This document shows positions 37,901-50,434 of a stretch of 64,000 bases of DNA, in pieces (position 1 is the stretch's first letter; every line of letters starts with the position of its first letter). This DNA is from Hevea brasiliensis (Eukaryota; Streptophyta; Magnoliopsida; Malpighiales; Euphorbiaceae). The stretch covers positions 16,204,141-16,268,140 of the forward strand of contig NC_079507.1 in the NCBI RefSeq assembly GCF_030052815.1, written 5' to 3'. The notes under the pieces are model-generated. The model saw nothing but the letters and a program-made list of their open reading frames with translations. It was not told the origin of the DNA and made no database searches. A program made the position numbers and the translations under genes.

Positions 37901-39434
37901 AAAACCCTAAACCCTACCCCTAGTTGAATCTTTTTTTTTTCTTTGATTATTATTACTTTTTATGTGATATTCTTATTGAAATGGAAGATGCAAGAATAAA
38001 TGTGCAGGCCAGGATGGCAATTTTATACAGGTTGTGTTTAGTTAAAATTGGAAAATGTCCAATTTTTAGGAAAAAACTCTGTTGAATTTTTAGCAAATTT
38101 GTAGGCAACTAATATTTGATTTAATATGTATTAAATCTCATTTGTTGTTAAATCATGTTTAACTCATGAATGATGAAATGTGTATGGTATTTTTTTAGTT
38201 TGATTAAATTAGTAAAGGTTAAGATTGTGATTCATTAGTTCCAATGATGATACTTTGATCTGTTTAGTGGAATACCCATGAGTGGGTCAAACTCTTTAGG
38301 TATTAATGGATACATTCTTTTAATTGGTGTGCTGGTTAAAAAATGAATGTCTTGACCTATATTAATTTAATTTTATTTCTGTAATTGTTAAAGATGTTTA
38401 ATTCATGGATTATAAAGTGTACGATTGCTAAATAATTGAATTAATAAAAGTATGTTTTTTAGCAAAACTGGTAAATGATAATTTTAATTAAATTAATAAA
38501 AATCAAGATTATGGTTAAGTTAATATTGATGATGAGACCTTGATTCAATTTGGTGGGAATACCTGATAATTAATCAAACTCTTTAGGCATTAATTAACAA
38601 GTTCTTTTTTAATTGGTATGCTAATTAAAATGAATCGAAGTCCTAATCTATATTAATTTAATTTCTTGATCGATAAATGAATTATACTTTGAAAAATTGT
38701 GATTTTTTTTTTTTACAAAATAGTTCCATCTTCAAAATTCACCTTTTTTAATTTTAAGAAAAAAAATTAATTTTTAGTTGACAAATGACTTAATGCCTAC
38801 TTTTGCTTTTACGCACATTTTAAATTTTAGCAAATTTTTAGTAAAGGATTTTAGACCTAATTTCATTTGTCTGCAAAATTACTTGTTAGGTCCTCTTCAT
38901 TTATATATTTATTTTTTCATGAAATTCATTAATCATCAAATTTGAAGGCATCTTTCGTATTCTTATACTTTTATACCATAATTAATATAAAATTGGTTAC
39001 TTTTTATTATTTTATAATAAAATAAAATAAAATAAATAAAATAGAGTCAAAATCCACTGTTAAGATCATTTCACTTGCTTAATTTACTAGTAAGATACTT
39101 ATGTATTCCCACATTTATGCCCTTTTGTTTCTGAACAAATACAGGGAACCAATATTATGATTTAAACTCCATTAAAATTATTTGTGTTAAATTATTATGA
39201 GCACATTATTAAATCTATTTACCCTGTTTAGGGACGACTGTGGGGTGCCTAACACCTTCCCCACACGTATACGGACCCCGAATCCCGGATCTCTGGATTA
39301 GAGGTGGTAAACACTCTTTTCAAATTTTTTTAATAATGAATGGTTTTCTTTAATTTTTTCTCAAAATTAAAGTGATGACTCCTCACTTTCCACTTCGATG
39401 AGAATTGTCTGGCGATCGCCAAATCCTTGCAACA

Positions 39435-39992
39435 GCACACATCAAAGTTTAACAAACATAATGAAATTAAAAAAAAAAAAGAACATAAGACAATCTAAAG
39501 AAATAAAATAAAAATCCCAGAATAAAGATCTGCAGCCTTGAACTTCTGGAACTTCAACTAAGAGTCCTTCTCCTTGAGCCTTGATGTAGATTTTCTCCAA
39601 ATTGCTTAAAAAAGAAGGGTCTAAAAGTGAAGTGAACTCTTTATTCTCGACTCCTCTGCCTATTTTTGTCTTCTAATATTTATATTAGGTGTTTAAAAGT
39701 TATGTTGCAGAACCCTAAAAGCTTTAGAAGTCTATTCAAAATGCGTGCAAGAGAATTCAGGTCGAAATAGAAGTCTATCTGTGGCAAAGTACACAGCCCA
39801 TGTGGCACTACATGGCCCTAGGCCATATAAGTCTTTCGACACTTTTTAAGCTTCGCATTTGAGGGAGACAGCTAGTTACACAAGGGTAGGAAGGTTACAC
39901 AAGGCAATTAACACGGCCCGTGTATTGTGACGTCTCCCCAGTTCTTCAAATTTTAACTGTCAGAAGGTTACACGGGTCAACTCTCTTGCCTA
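39435..39992. other. unassigned flank of Tat1
   Basis: Sequence right of the Tat1 LTR, up to a relic LTR. It contains short repeated ACACGGCCCGTGT-like pieces near 39850-39975. I cannot assign a gene or element. The text continues at 43506 after the relic LTR. Confidence 0.5.
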
Positions 39993-42900
39993 TGTAACAC
40001 CCCTGTATTAAGCAATCTATAACAATCTATTGTTCCGGTGACTAGTGTCTTTTCGGACAGTTAGGATGTCTAAAAGTATGTCTATACCATCTAGAAAAGC
40101 CTGAATAAAAATTAATAGCAATTACCTGAAGGTCAAATACAAATAAGAAAAACAAAGCATGAAAGGTTAAATGAGCTGGGGTCACAGTAATGGGTGACCG
40201 TACCGGGAGGTGACTGCGAGATCAGTCAAAACCCTAAATTCGTATGGGACATTGTGACACGCAGGCTTAGGGATAATTGCGAAGTTAGTGAAAAAGTGAA
40301 AACCACGGAAAAGAATTGAAAACTAGGTCAAATAATTAGATTAGGATTCAAGAAGCAATATAGAGTTATTGGAAGAACGGATTAGATCGGCCAGGGGCAA
40401 TTAGATCAATTCACCCTTAAAGGTGACTTTTAGCCTAAATGTCCACAAAAATGTAGGAAATTAAAATTATGAAATATATATTTAAAATGAAGAGGTGAGT
40501 GAAAGAAAAAGAAAAAGAAAAGAAAGAAATAAAAAAATAAAAGCTTTATGACATCATCTATTGCATAAGCATGACACAATAAATTATATATATTTTTTTA
40601 TTTATGAAAATTGTGGATAATTAACATAATAAAAAGACAAATTAAAGGAAAAAAAAATAAAACTTCTATTGTCTTCCTCCTTGGCCGAAACTTGCCCTCT
40701 CTCTCTTCTCTCTTATTTTCATTTCTTCATCCATTAAAACTTAAATTCAAGCTTTGGTAATCTTAAATTTCCCCATACATCCTTTCTAAAACTTGTAAAA
40801 ACCTTCAAATTAAACTCCATTAAGAAGTTTAGAGAGGAGAAAATTCAAGAAGGAAGTGGGAAAGTGAAGATAGAAAAACTACACAAGAGGTTAGTGAAGG
40901 TTTTCCTAATTATCTCTTTAAATTTATCTTTGGACACTTAATTTAGAATTGGTGAAAATTGAAACAAAATGAGAAGATAAGGAACCATAAAAAATTTGGC
41001 CAGCATATGATTAATTAGGGTTTGATGAAATTTGTTAGAATTAAAGGGATATTCATGCTTGATGGAGCATGTAAGTAAGCCTTATACACTTTGATTTAAT
41101 GAATTATGCTAATTAGTAAAATTAGGGTTTATGGTAATTAGAAAGTTGGGGGAAAAATTAGGAATTTGGGGAATTGCTGCCAATTGACCTAATTAAGGCT
41201 TAAATGGGTCAATTGGTGTCATTTGGAGTGTGATTGAATGCTTTAAAGTGAGATTGAATGGTGAATGTGTAATGTCCAATCTGGACAGCCTAACAAAGGT
41301 CCATTTAAATGACTATAATTGAAATTTTGTTTCTCTAATTGGTGTGAGGCCAATTGAAGATGGAAATTAAGATATAATGCAACAATTTTCATTTGGAAAC
41401 CTTGCCCTAAAACTGACTACAAGTTGGTCTAAAAATTGATTCAATCCGGATTAGGTACCTTGCCCCTGTACAGAATTGACCATATGAACAGTACTTGTTC
41501 AAATAATCATAACATGGTGTAGAAAGGTCCAAATGATCTTATTTTTGAACCATTAGAAAGCTATGACATAGTAGAATAACTTTTATGAAGAACACAAACC
41601 CAAATTTTGACCATAACCTAGTCAATTGGCCACCCAAAATTTGGTCCTCAAATCTGCCAGAACCAAAATTGTGCCCAGAATTCTGGATTTTACCAATCTG
41701 GCCAGCCACATTAGAAATATCATAACTTGAGCTACAAAACTCCAAATAGAGTGATTCAAAAAAGAAATTAAACTAGACACAATAAGGAACAACTTTGATG
41801 AGGGACATTTAGCCAAATTCCCACTGTAGAAAAGGCCAATGGAACAGTAAACTTAAGAGACCAAATCTGAATTTTTGAAATTTCTCCCAATAAGCTTTGA
41901 ATTTAGATTTGTAATTAATGCCAACATAATTATGACAAAAAATGTGGTATGTAGGTGCATTTAGAATTAACATGCCTATTAAAGATGTAAAAGTCAATTT
42001 TTTTGATATGAATAGTTCAATGAATTGTACCACCATAACCAAAAATATAAAGGACCCAAGCTTTATAAATCATAGTGGATAGATTAAGCTTGCAAAAGTT
42101 TAATTGTTAGAATTTATTATTATAAGTGATTTAATGGAGTACTGAATACTTTAAATTGTGTGTTTCAGTAGAAAAAGATACTGGGAAGGATAAAGAGAAA
42201 ATGAGTCAAGGCCAAGAGGCGACTCATAAAAGGTTTGTGCATAACCATTGCTTTCTTTTGATTTTCAATTTGAATTTTTATTGGATTAAATTTTGAAATA
42301 AATTTATGGTTTTCTTATATAAAAAATGTTGAATGATACAATTTGTATGCTATTGACTTAATTCTTGAGAAATTAGTTTGAATGTAATTTGATGGATACT
42401 TTGATGCTTGGAAAACTTGCAAAATAGTTTGAAACCACAACGATCATGATTAATTGATTAAATTCCTCACTAGCTTGCCTAGTGGGATGAATTGATTTTG
42501 AATTCTCTCTCTGGCTGAAGTGTCGAGGTGTGTGTCAGTTGAGGATGAATATGATGAGTACTCATATATTTTGCTAGCTAGCTATGGCATTCCTCATTAG
42601 CCATTGGCTATTAGGACGAATTGGACATTGGTGTCATGATTAAGCTATGTGACTTGTCAAACATATTATTTGGTGAATTATGAAATGAAATTTGATTCCT
42701 TTAAGAAATTTCCAGAGTTTTGAAATTTAGCATGATTTTATGTGTTAACATATCAATTGATTTACTTGTGAATTATTTGTTGTTTAAATTATAATTTTCT
42801 CTACATTGTGCACCACTGAGATATTGGCTCAGCGATAACTTTTCATTGCTATAGCAGGTAGAGAGGCAGATAAAGCAGCAGAATAGGCTGCTTGTGACTA

Positions 42901-43500
42901 GAAGTGACTGTAATTTGGATTTTGCCAGGTATACAGATTATACCCCTTTGTAAATTTTTATTTTAATGTATATGAACTGTATGTATGTACATTATTCGGA
43001 CTTGAGCAGTTGTATAATAAAGTTTGTAAATTATTTTGATCTATAAAAATGTTGTAATATAATCCTCTTATCTCAAATTATGAAATGCTCAGTTATTTTG
43101 AAATTTTTTTTGAATTGTTGGAAATGATACTGAATTGAGTTTGAATTGCATTGTTGAAATTGATTTGAGTTGAGAATATTGGAGTTGATGGATTAATTGC
43201 ATATTGGAAGTGTTTTCATAGGTTTTGAAGAACTGTTTTCGCAAATTATAGATGGCACTCTGCCGAGATTTCTATAAAAATTATGAAGATTTTAAATTAA
43301 CTAAAAATTTGATTTATGATTTGGCTTCAATTAAAGGTTTTTAATATCTGTTAAAAATTACCCACCACTTTAAAAATGAAACGAAATTTTTTTAAAATTC
43401 CTAGTAGTATATTTAATAGGTTATTACTAGGTGAAGTTCGGTAATCCATTAGGTATACTATGGGATCATGTTATGCCTTACGGAAGGGTAAGGTGAGACA
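39993..43500 (+). mobile_element. relic solo LTR related to the Tekay-like LTRs
   Basis: Starts TGTAACACCCC and, like elements A-C, continues with a GTTCCGGTGAC and TCGGACAGTTAG block. It ends AAGGGTAAGGTGAGACA. Flanks are GCCTA (39988-39992) and GCTTA (43501-43505), a duplication with one C/T mismatch. At 3.5 kb it is longer and much more diverged than the LTRs of A-C, and no internal sequence is present. Small frames at 41539-42042 are LTR sequence. Confidence 0.8.
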
Positions 43501-43505
43501 GCTTA

Positions 43506-44121
43506 CACGATCCATGTAATATTATACAGCAGGCTTTCTAGTTTTTCCTGATTTCCAAACTTGTCCAATCGACTTCTATGCCTTGGATCTTTTTTAAAAC
43601 ACTTAAAAAGATACATAAAACATGAAATTAAGCAGAGATTAACTAAACTAACAAAAACTAATGAAACTAAGTAAAATATATGCAATTAACTACTTAAATG
43701 TTATGATATGCAGTGCAATAGTGCCTTAAAATACCTATATGATGCAAGTGTGTCAGACCACATTGGAATAGGAGGTGAAAATGGGTTTTTCTAAGCTTGT
43801 GAGTCTCGTAGGAGAATGACGACTTACTTTCTAGGTACCCTACCAAGCGTGTATATAATATTGTTTGTGAAATATAAGAGGGATTGAGTTTTTAATACCT
43901 GTTGAGTTTATTTAATACTATTTCAATGTCGTTTTCTCACCCTATTTTTGAATTTAATACCTTTTTCTTGTAGGGTACTTTAAATTAAATATTTTTAGGG
44001 TTTACATTGTTGGTTAGGTTGAATATTTAATTTATTAAAGATGGTGTTTCTGTATAAATGTGTTAGGGTCTAAAATTTTAGTTCGGTAATTAATATCACC
44101 TTGTATTACCTCTAGCAGGAA
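43506..44121. other. unassigned region left of the MULE remnant
   Basis: AT-rich sequence in which I recognise no gene or element. The CTCTAGCAG at about 44112-44120 could be the 3' splice site of the exon that follows. Confidence 0.4.
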
Positions 44122-45675
44122 ATGGTAGAATTGGTAATATGGATGGGGATGTTAATGAACATGGGGGAATAGAAACAAGAGATGGTGTTGTGGAATATGT
44201 CAATGAGGGTCATATGTTTTATTATTTTGTGTCTGACATATTGAAAGGAACCTATGTTGATTTTTGTCCCAATAAAAACATAAATGAATTTTGTTATTTA
44301 AATATATCTAATGGTGATGCAAAGGAAGTAAAGGTGGATGTGGGCACTGGTGATAGGACAATAATTAGAGTCCAAAATACTGAAAATGAAGAAGGGGATT
44401 TAAATGATTTAGATTATGACATGGAGGAGAGAGATAAGGATGTACAAGAGGTATTAAATAAAGTTAATGATAGTAATAATGAGGCTAATATTGCTTCTAC
44501 TAAGGGAACTAATATGGGTAGGCCTATGGGAAATGAGCAAAATGAGGTAAAGTCATAAAGAATTAGGGCTAGCATGATGTTTGTAATAGATGACATAGAG
44601 TTTGAACATGTTGCCTCTAATGAATTAAATACTGAATCTGATTCTCATGGGGAATGAATTATTAAATATCCACAATTTAATGTGGATAGGGATATTAGGG
44701 ATCCAACCTTTAAGATTGTTATGGTCTTTACTAATAGGGAGGAGTTTAAGGAAGCATGTAGAGCATATGGAATCAATCATAAGTTTGAGATCTATTTCCC
44801 AAAAAAATTATATGCAAAGAGTGTAAGCACTGTGTAAAAAAAAGTATGGGTGGAAGATATGGGCTAGTAGGTTAAACCCAAAAGATAAATCTAACCACAC
44901 AATAAAAATTAAGAATGGAACTTTTGAGCTTAGTTGTGGGAAAAGTTTCAATAATAGTCATGTTTTAGGAAAGTGGTTGATAAAAAAAATACTTGGATAC
45001 TTTCAGAAATGACCCATTTTGGAGTTTGAATGGGATAATAGCAAGCGTTAAAGATGATTTTAGCTATACAATTAATCGAACTAAAGTATGCAGAGCAAGA
45101 GACATTGCTTTGAAGAGGATAAATAGGGATGAGGCAGAGTAGTATAGCAGACTGCATGATTATAAGCTAGAGATTCTAAGGACTAACCTTGGGAGTAGTG
45201 TTATTTTTAAAGAGGAAAAAGGTGTGTTTCAGGGTGTCTACATATGCTTGGGACCTTCAAAGAAAGCTTTTAGAGATGAGTGTAGGAACCTAATATGTTT
45301 AAATGAATGTTGGTTAAAGGGAACTTATAGGGGTTAGCTGCTTTTAGCAGTTAGTATTGACCCTAATGATTACATTTTCCTTTCAGCTTATGTAGTGGTG
45401 CTTTCATAATGCAAAGAGACGTATCAATGGTTTCTAAAGCAACTTAAAAAAGATCTTAAAATGCACAACAATCGCCATTGGGCTTTCATATGTGACAGAT
45501 AAAAGGTAAATTGTTTTTATTATATAATAATTTTTAAGTTATTTTATTTAGGTGATTTTATCTTGCCATGTTACAAACACATTTTCCTTTTTTTTTTTTT
45601 TTTTGCCATGTGTCTAGGGTCTTGTTAATGTTATTGGGGAAATGTTCACAAATTCAAAGCATAGATTATGTGTGA
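44122..45675 (+). pseudogene. Mutator-like (MULE) transposase, 5' part, decayed
   Basis: Plant MuDR-type transposase that would move a class II element. The first open part (44139-44558) has the acidic N-terminal region of plant MULE proteins (DILKGTYVDF, then DYDMEERDKDVQEV). After stops at 44556 and 44656 comes the conserved block: FTNREEFKEACRAYGINHKF, CKHCVKKKYGWKIWASRLN, and SRLHDYKLEILRTNLGSSV. The LDGxxLKG motif that normally carries the first catalytic Asp reads LNECWLKG near 45300 (Asp to Asn). The motif IDPNDYIFLSAYVVV follows. A 112-bp GT-AG intron (45506-45617) precedes KGLVNVIGEMF. It is cut at 45675 by an LTR. Further stops: about 45140, 45335, 45408, 45499. Confidence 0.85.
45506..45617 (+). 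other. putative intron in the MULE transposase
   Basis: Begins GTAAATTG and ends TGTCTAG after a pyrimidine-rich run. Joining the flanks gives DR(stop)KGLVNVIG, matching the usual DxQKGL segment of MULE transposases. Confidence 0.65.
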
Positions 45676-46632
45676 TGTCAGACCTAATCCCTACATAAGG
45701 CATGACATGTTCTCGTAATATATCTAATGAATTATCGAATTTTGCTTACCGATAACCCATTAAATATATTACAAGGGATTTTAAATGAATTCAATTCATT
45801 TTAAAGTTTGAAGTAATGGTAAATAATTATTAAAGAGCTTTTAAACAAAGTTTCTATCATAAACTTTAATTTTAATAAATTTGGAATTTTGTAAAATTTT
45901 ACAGAAATTTTGGCAGAGTATCGGCTAAAAATTGAGAAAATGGTTCATCAAAACTTGTTAAAAACACTTCCTGTAAATATATTATCCACAACTCCACTTA
46001 AATCATCACAATCCAACCTCATTATTCTCAATCAAGAGGGGAGTGATTCATTATTTGTACAACTCAAAAAGAACTTAAATATTGCATTTATAGGAATAAC
46101 AAAGTTTCTGTTACAAAGATTTACATTAACCAAAATAAAATTTCAAACTTTTTATACAACTGCTCAAGTTTATAGAAACAAACATACAGGTACAGGTACA
46201 TCAAAGTAAATATACAAGGGTATACCTAAATTGTGTACACGAAATTTGCCCTATTCTGATCAGCGCTGCTCACTCTACAGCTCCTTCCTTTTCCTTACCT
46301 GTGACAGCATGAAACAACTATCGGAGAGCAAACACTCAGTGGTGCACAACTTAAAAATTTTAAAACATCAATATAAATCATAGTTTATTAAAACTAAATC
46401 AATTATAATGTCAAACACATATAAAATTTCATAATATTTCTAACACAAGAGGATCATTTAATAAAAGCGAGTTTTAGTCCAACTATCATAAAATAAAATT
46501 TTCTAAGAGCCACACAGTTTAAAACATGACACAATTATCCAATTCATCCCAATAACCAAAGGCTAATGGGGAATACAAGGGCTAGCTAGCACGTATATGA
46601 GTACTCATTCAATTCGTCCTCAACTGACACAC
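45676..46632 (-). repeat. LTR fragment inserted into the MULE
   Basis: The plus strand begins TGTCAGACC and is the reverse complement of the 3' portion of a relic LTR like 39993-43500 (it shares ATATCTAATGAATTATCG and TTTTGGCAGAGTATCGG). It ends within the CGTCCTCAACTGACACA segment, where the next LTR was inserted. The frame at 45910-46209 is LTR sequence. Confidence 0.75.
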
Positions 46633-47195
46633 TGTCACACCCTACCCCTCTGTAAGGCATAACATGATCCCGTAGTATACCTAATGAATTACCAACTTCG
46701 TCTACTGGTAACCCATTAAATACACTACAAGGGATTTTAAAATTTTTCTTACTTCTTTTTATAGTGGTGAGCACTATTTACAGGTGGTAAAATTTTTTTT
46801 TTTGAACTGAAGGGAAATAGCTAACACATTTGTAATATTAGTAATTTCTATAAAAATTTTGGCGGAGTGCTCTCTGTATTTTGAATAAAAGAGTTCTTCA
46901 GAAAAACCTGTAAAAAGCACTTCAAATATATTTTTGAATCTCAACACCAACAGTTAAACAACACAATATATTTCTCAGTTCAAATCCACAATAAATTTTT
47001 TTACTATTTTCAAAGGATGAGATAAAAGAAATATAGTACAAATTTTATCAAAATAACTCATAATTTATTTTACAACTTCAATGTAAAATTTTAATTTGCA
47101 ACTACTCAAAACCAAGAACAATATATACATACAGTGAACATATATTACAGTACAAAATGTAAAATGTGGTATACTCAATATACCCGATGATTTCT
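46633..47195 (-). repeat. second LTR fragment nested in the first
   Basis: The plus strand begins TGTCACACCCTACCCC, the complement of an LTR 3' end, and repeats the same 3'-LTR landmarks (GGCATAACATGATCCCG, then GTAACCCATTAAATAC). It is cut at 47195 by Tekay-like element C. It is thus an LTR inside an LTR of the same relic family. Confidence 0.75.
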
Positions 47196-50100
47196 TGTAA
47201 CACCCTCCCGGTAGCAACTCCGTACATTCTACTGTTCCGGTGACCGGTGTCGGTCTGGACAGCTAGAACGCTCGGAAAAATATTTAAACTAAAGTAAGGA
47301 ACCATAATTAACTCAAATATTAATAAGAAAAATTTAGGAAAAATTTTAGAAATAAAATACAACCAAGTTAAATGAGCCGGTACCCAAGCGATGGGTAACC
47401 CAGAGGGAAGTTACGGTTCTCCCAACTAGGAGCCCTAGACCCGGGGAACAATTCATAAAATAATTATTGGGACCCCAGAGAAGGGTCATTGAGGTTCCTA
47501 TGGCATTAAAATGCCAAGAAAATATTTAGAAAAATTTTTCAATCGGTACAGACAATTTTGACCCGTTAAGCCAAACAGAGGGCATTTTGGTCATTTCGCC
47601 TTCAGAGGTGATTTTTGGCCGACTTGTCCAGTTGAGTAAATAATTATTATAACATAAAATATGAATAAACATTACTAAAAATTAAATTGAAAATGAGTAG
47701 TGATGAAAAGAAAAGAAAAATGAAATAAAAAGCAAATTATGACATATGACGATGTCATTTAAAAAGCTACCACCAATCACATTTAAACAAACAATTAACT
47801 AACTAATAAAAGAGATAAATGAAGACCAAAACAATTAAAAAAAATAGCAGCCATCCTCTCCTCCCAGCAAGCCGAAACCCTAGCCCTTGCCCAAACCTCC
47901 ATTAACACCACAAAAAAAAAAAAAAGCTTCATTTCTCTCTTTGTTACACCACTAAACCCTAAACCCCTTTCATTAAAACTTGTCCACTCATCTTGGGAAA
48001 GTATTTGGCAGCCTAGAAAAGGAAAGAAAGTGAAGTTTGAGCTTGGAAAAATCTGCCCTATAAGAGGTTAGTGCACATATATACCTTAAACCCTTTATTT
48101 CTATGTTAGAGACTTGAAATAGGTAAGAAATTGTGAATTAAATGAACTAAATTTATGTGTATGTCCACCATGAATTTCGGCAGCCCTAAGGAAGGAACAA
48201 TGATGGAGTGTTTTTGATGGATTTAAAGTGGACTAGAGATGATGTTTAAAGTATGTATGTATGTGGTTAGTGAATGAGTTAGTAAATTAAGGTGTATGTG
48301 TGAATCATAATGGGAAACTAGGGTTTGGGAGTGAAAAATTGGACTTGGCTTATGAAATGATTAATGGACATTCTAATGGTCAATTAGTGACCATTTAAGG
48401 CAAGTTAATCATAATTTGAAGTGAGCTAATGCATGGCAAAGTGAAATGTGTAGGCTGCCTAATGACAGCAGCAATGAGGCTGTGATTCCAGCCCACTTGG
48501 ACAGCCATAACTTTGGCTGTGTAGGTTCAATTGGTGTTTGGCCAATTGGACATGAAACTAGACTTATAATGGCACATTTTTTCTGAAGAAACCATGCCCA
48601 AAAGACCAAAGCAAGAGGACCAAAAGTTAGCCCCAATCCGGGTACCCTGCAAGACAATTCTATAGAATGACCAAATGAACAGTAACTGTTCATTTGGCCA
48701 TAACTCACTGTAGAAATGGTCAATTGACCTGAAATTTTTACAGCAACAAGATGAGATATAGACAAACAACTTTCATGAAGAAACCTACCCCAAATTATGG
48801 CCAGAACCCATCCAACAAGGCAGTCACAGTCACTGTTCATGGTACTGTAGATTTGGTAATTCTGCAGTTTTTTTCAATCCGGCCAGCTGTGGTTTTTGGA
48901 CCATATCTGGAGCTACAAAACTCCAAATGGAGTGATTCAAAAAAAGAAATTCAACTAGACAAAATAAGGAACAACTTTCATGTTTACCATTTCCTCAAAT
49001 TCCCACTGAAACAGTGCTTAATGGAACAGTGAAGTTTAGGTACAAAAATTTAAAATTCTGCTCCCTTTGTTTTAGACTTAGAAATGGTATTGGTAATTAA
49101 TTCCAACAAGTTTTGAATGCAAAATGTGGTACATTGAGGGTGTTAAAACCAATACACCTATTTTCTATCCAAAAGTCAACATTTTTGTTGACCAATGAGG
49201 TGAATAGTGACACAAAAACTTGAAATTCAAAAATTGAAGAATTTAAAAGTATCAAATGCCCTAGTATACCTAACAAGATTGGTTTGGATAGTTTGGCATG
49301 CCAATAGGGTTCAGTTAGCAGTACTGCACATGGCAATATGCCATTCTGTGATTTCATGGCTTTTAGCCATTCTGAGCTTGTATTGAGATGTGGCCTCGTG
49401 CCTAATATTATTTACAGCTTGTTAGCTATTCTGTTGCACACCGGGAGATACATATGTGACCGATGGTGTGACGGCCCGAGGTACTTGATACCCAGTGCCA
49501 GTTTACCCGTTTATCCAGTCCAGTCGTCTAGTATAGGTTACTTGGGCAACCAAATGAATGAAAATGGACAAAATTAAAGAAATAAATGAATATAACCGAT
49601 ACAAAACAATTAAGACATATACATTAAATACATATTTATTTTCTGCTATTTTCTTGTATTTTATTATTGCACCACTAAGCATCATTGCTTAGCGCGTTGC
49701 TTTTGCTACGCGTAGGTACTGGAGATACTGAACGTGAGCCCAGTAGACCGTAGACTGGGTGAGTCCATCCTGCAGCTCTGCACAGTGTCCATGTCACCTC
49801 AACTTCTACAGTGCATTGGTAGGACACTAGGTGCCATTTTGGTATTTTGTAATTAAATTTTCATTTTCTCATATGTAGTTGAACTTATGAAATGTATTTT
49901 GATGATCATGTAAATAATGAGAATTGTGTTTATGAATGGAAAAGAGAATGCTTATTTGTGATTTATACTTGATTATTACATGAGATGAATGATTGAGAAA
50001 TGAAATTGAAAAATGTTGAGATTTTGATATTGGAGTTTGAGAGTGATGAGATGAGAATATTGGAAGTGTTTTTAACAGGTTCCGAAGAACTGTTTTCTCT

Positions 50101-50307
50101 ATTTTTAGTCGGTACTTTGCCGGATTTTCTTTAAAATTTTCAGAACCTCAAATAAATTATAATTTCAATAAATGGCTCAAATACATTATATTTCACAAGT
50201 TATATTCAAAAGCATGATAAAAATTAATTAAGGTATATTAGAGTGTGCCGGTACACCGTGTGACATTGCTTACTCGGGTATACTATACACGGGAAAGGGG
50301 TGTCACA
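47196..50307 (+). repeat. 5' LTR of Tekay-like element C
   Basis: TGTAACACCCTCCC to AAGGGGTGTCACA, 3.1 kb. It contains the perfect 27-bp palindrome at 48671-48697 (13-bp arms, one-base centre) and a short telo-box-like AAACCCTAA at 47953. Small open frames (47102-47362, 48409-49032, 49097-49685) are LTR sequence. Confidence 0.95.
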
Positions 50308-50312
50308 TTTAG

Positions 50313-50324
50313 TGGTATCAGAGC
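50313..50324 (+). other. primer binding site of element C
   Basis: TGGTATCAGAGC five bases after the LTR end, complementary to initiator tRNA-Met. Confidence 0.92.
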
Positions 50325-50434
50325 ACGGTTTAGGCGTTTCTGGGCCTAGGTTGAGTTCATACCATGCATTGCATTTGCAAGAGTCGAGGTGACACTAATG
50401 CAGATCTGTTTGTCTTTCTTATTTTGAATAGGAT

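Larger units (their letters stand above)
4628..39434 (+). mobile_element. Ty3/gypsy Tat/Ogre-like element Tat1, 3' part, heavily interrupted
   Basis: Oldest element of the left half. Visible parts are the integrase C-terminal half (4628-7406), a long 3' untranslated region with a tandem array (7407-9806), and a 3' LTR in two pieces (9807-11007 and 36109-39434). It is interrupted by a copia solo LTR (4722-6804) and the copia element (11008-36103). Tekay-like element A breaks it at 4627. The integrase tail ending in MDDEELSKPVNADAVKMYYA and the LTR start TGTAGACAC are typical of the Tat/Ogre branch. The sequence right after the LTR end (GCACA, 39435-39439) would be the target-site duplication; its partner is off the window. 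Confidence 0.85.
36109..39434 (+). repeat. Tat1 3' LTR, second segment
   Basis: Continues the LTR after the copia insertion. It includes a 100-bp tandem array (37219-37900), an ATT microsatellite, and a U5 block at 39231-39300 closely matching Tat2 U5 at 61682-61745. It ends CTTGCAACA, matching the Tat2 end TTTGCGACA. With 9807-11007 the LTR is about 4.5 kb. I see no gene in it. Confidence 0.82.

Noticed and set aside
37902..37915. Telomere-like AAACCCTAAACCCT (also near 47953)
   Set aside because: Only two short units inside LTRs; this is not a telomeric array.
43506..44121. Possible 5' exon or terminal inverted repeat of the MULE
   Set aside because: I could not find an inverted partner or a convincing frame.
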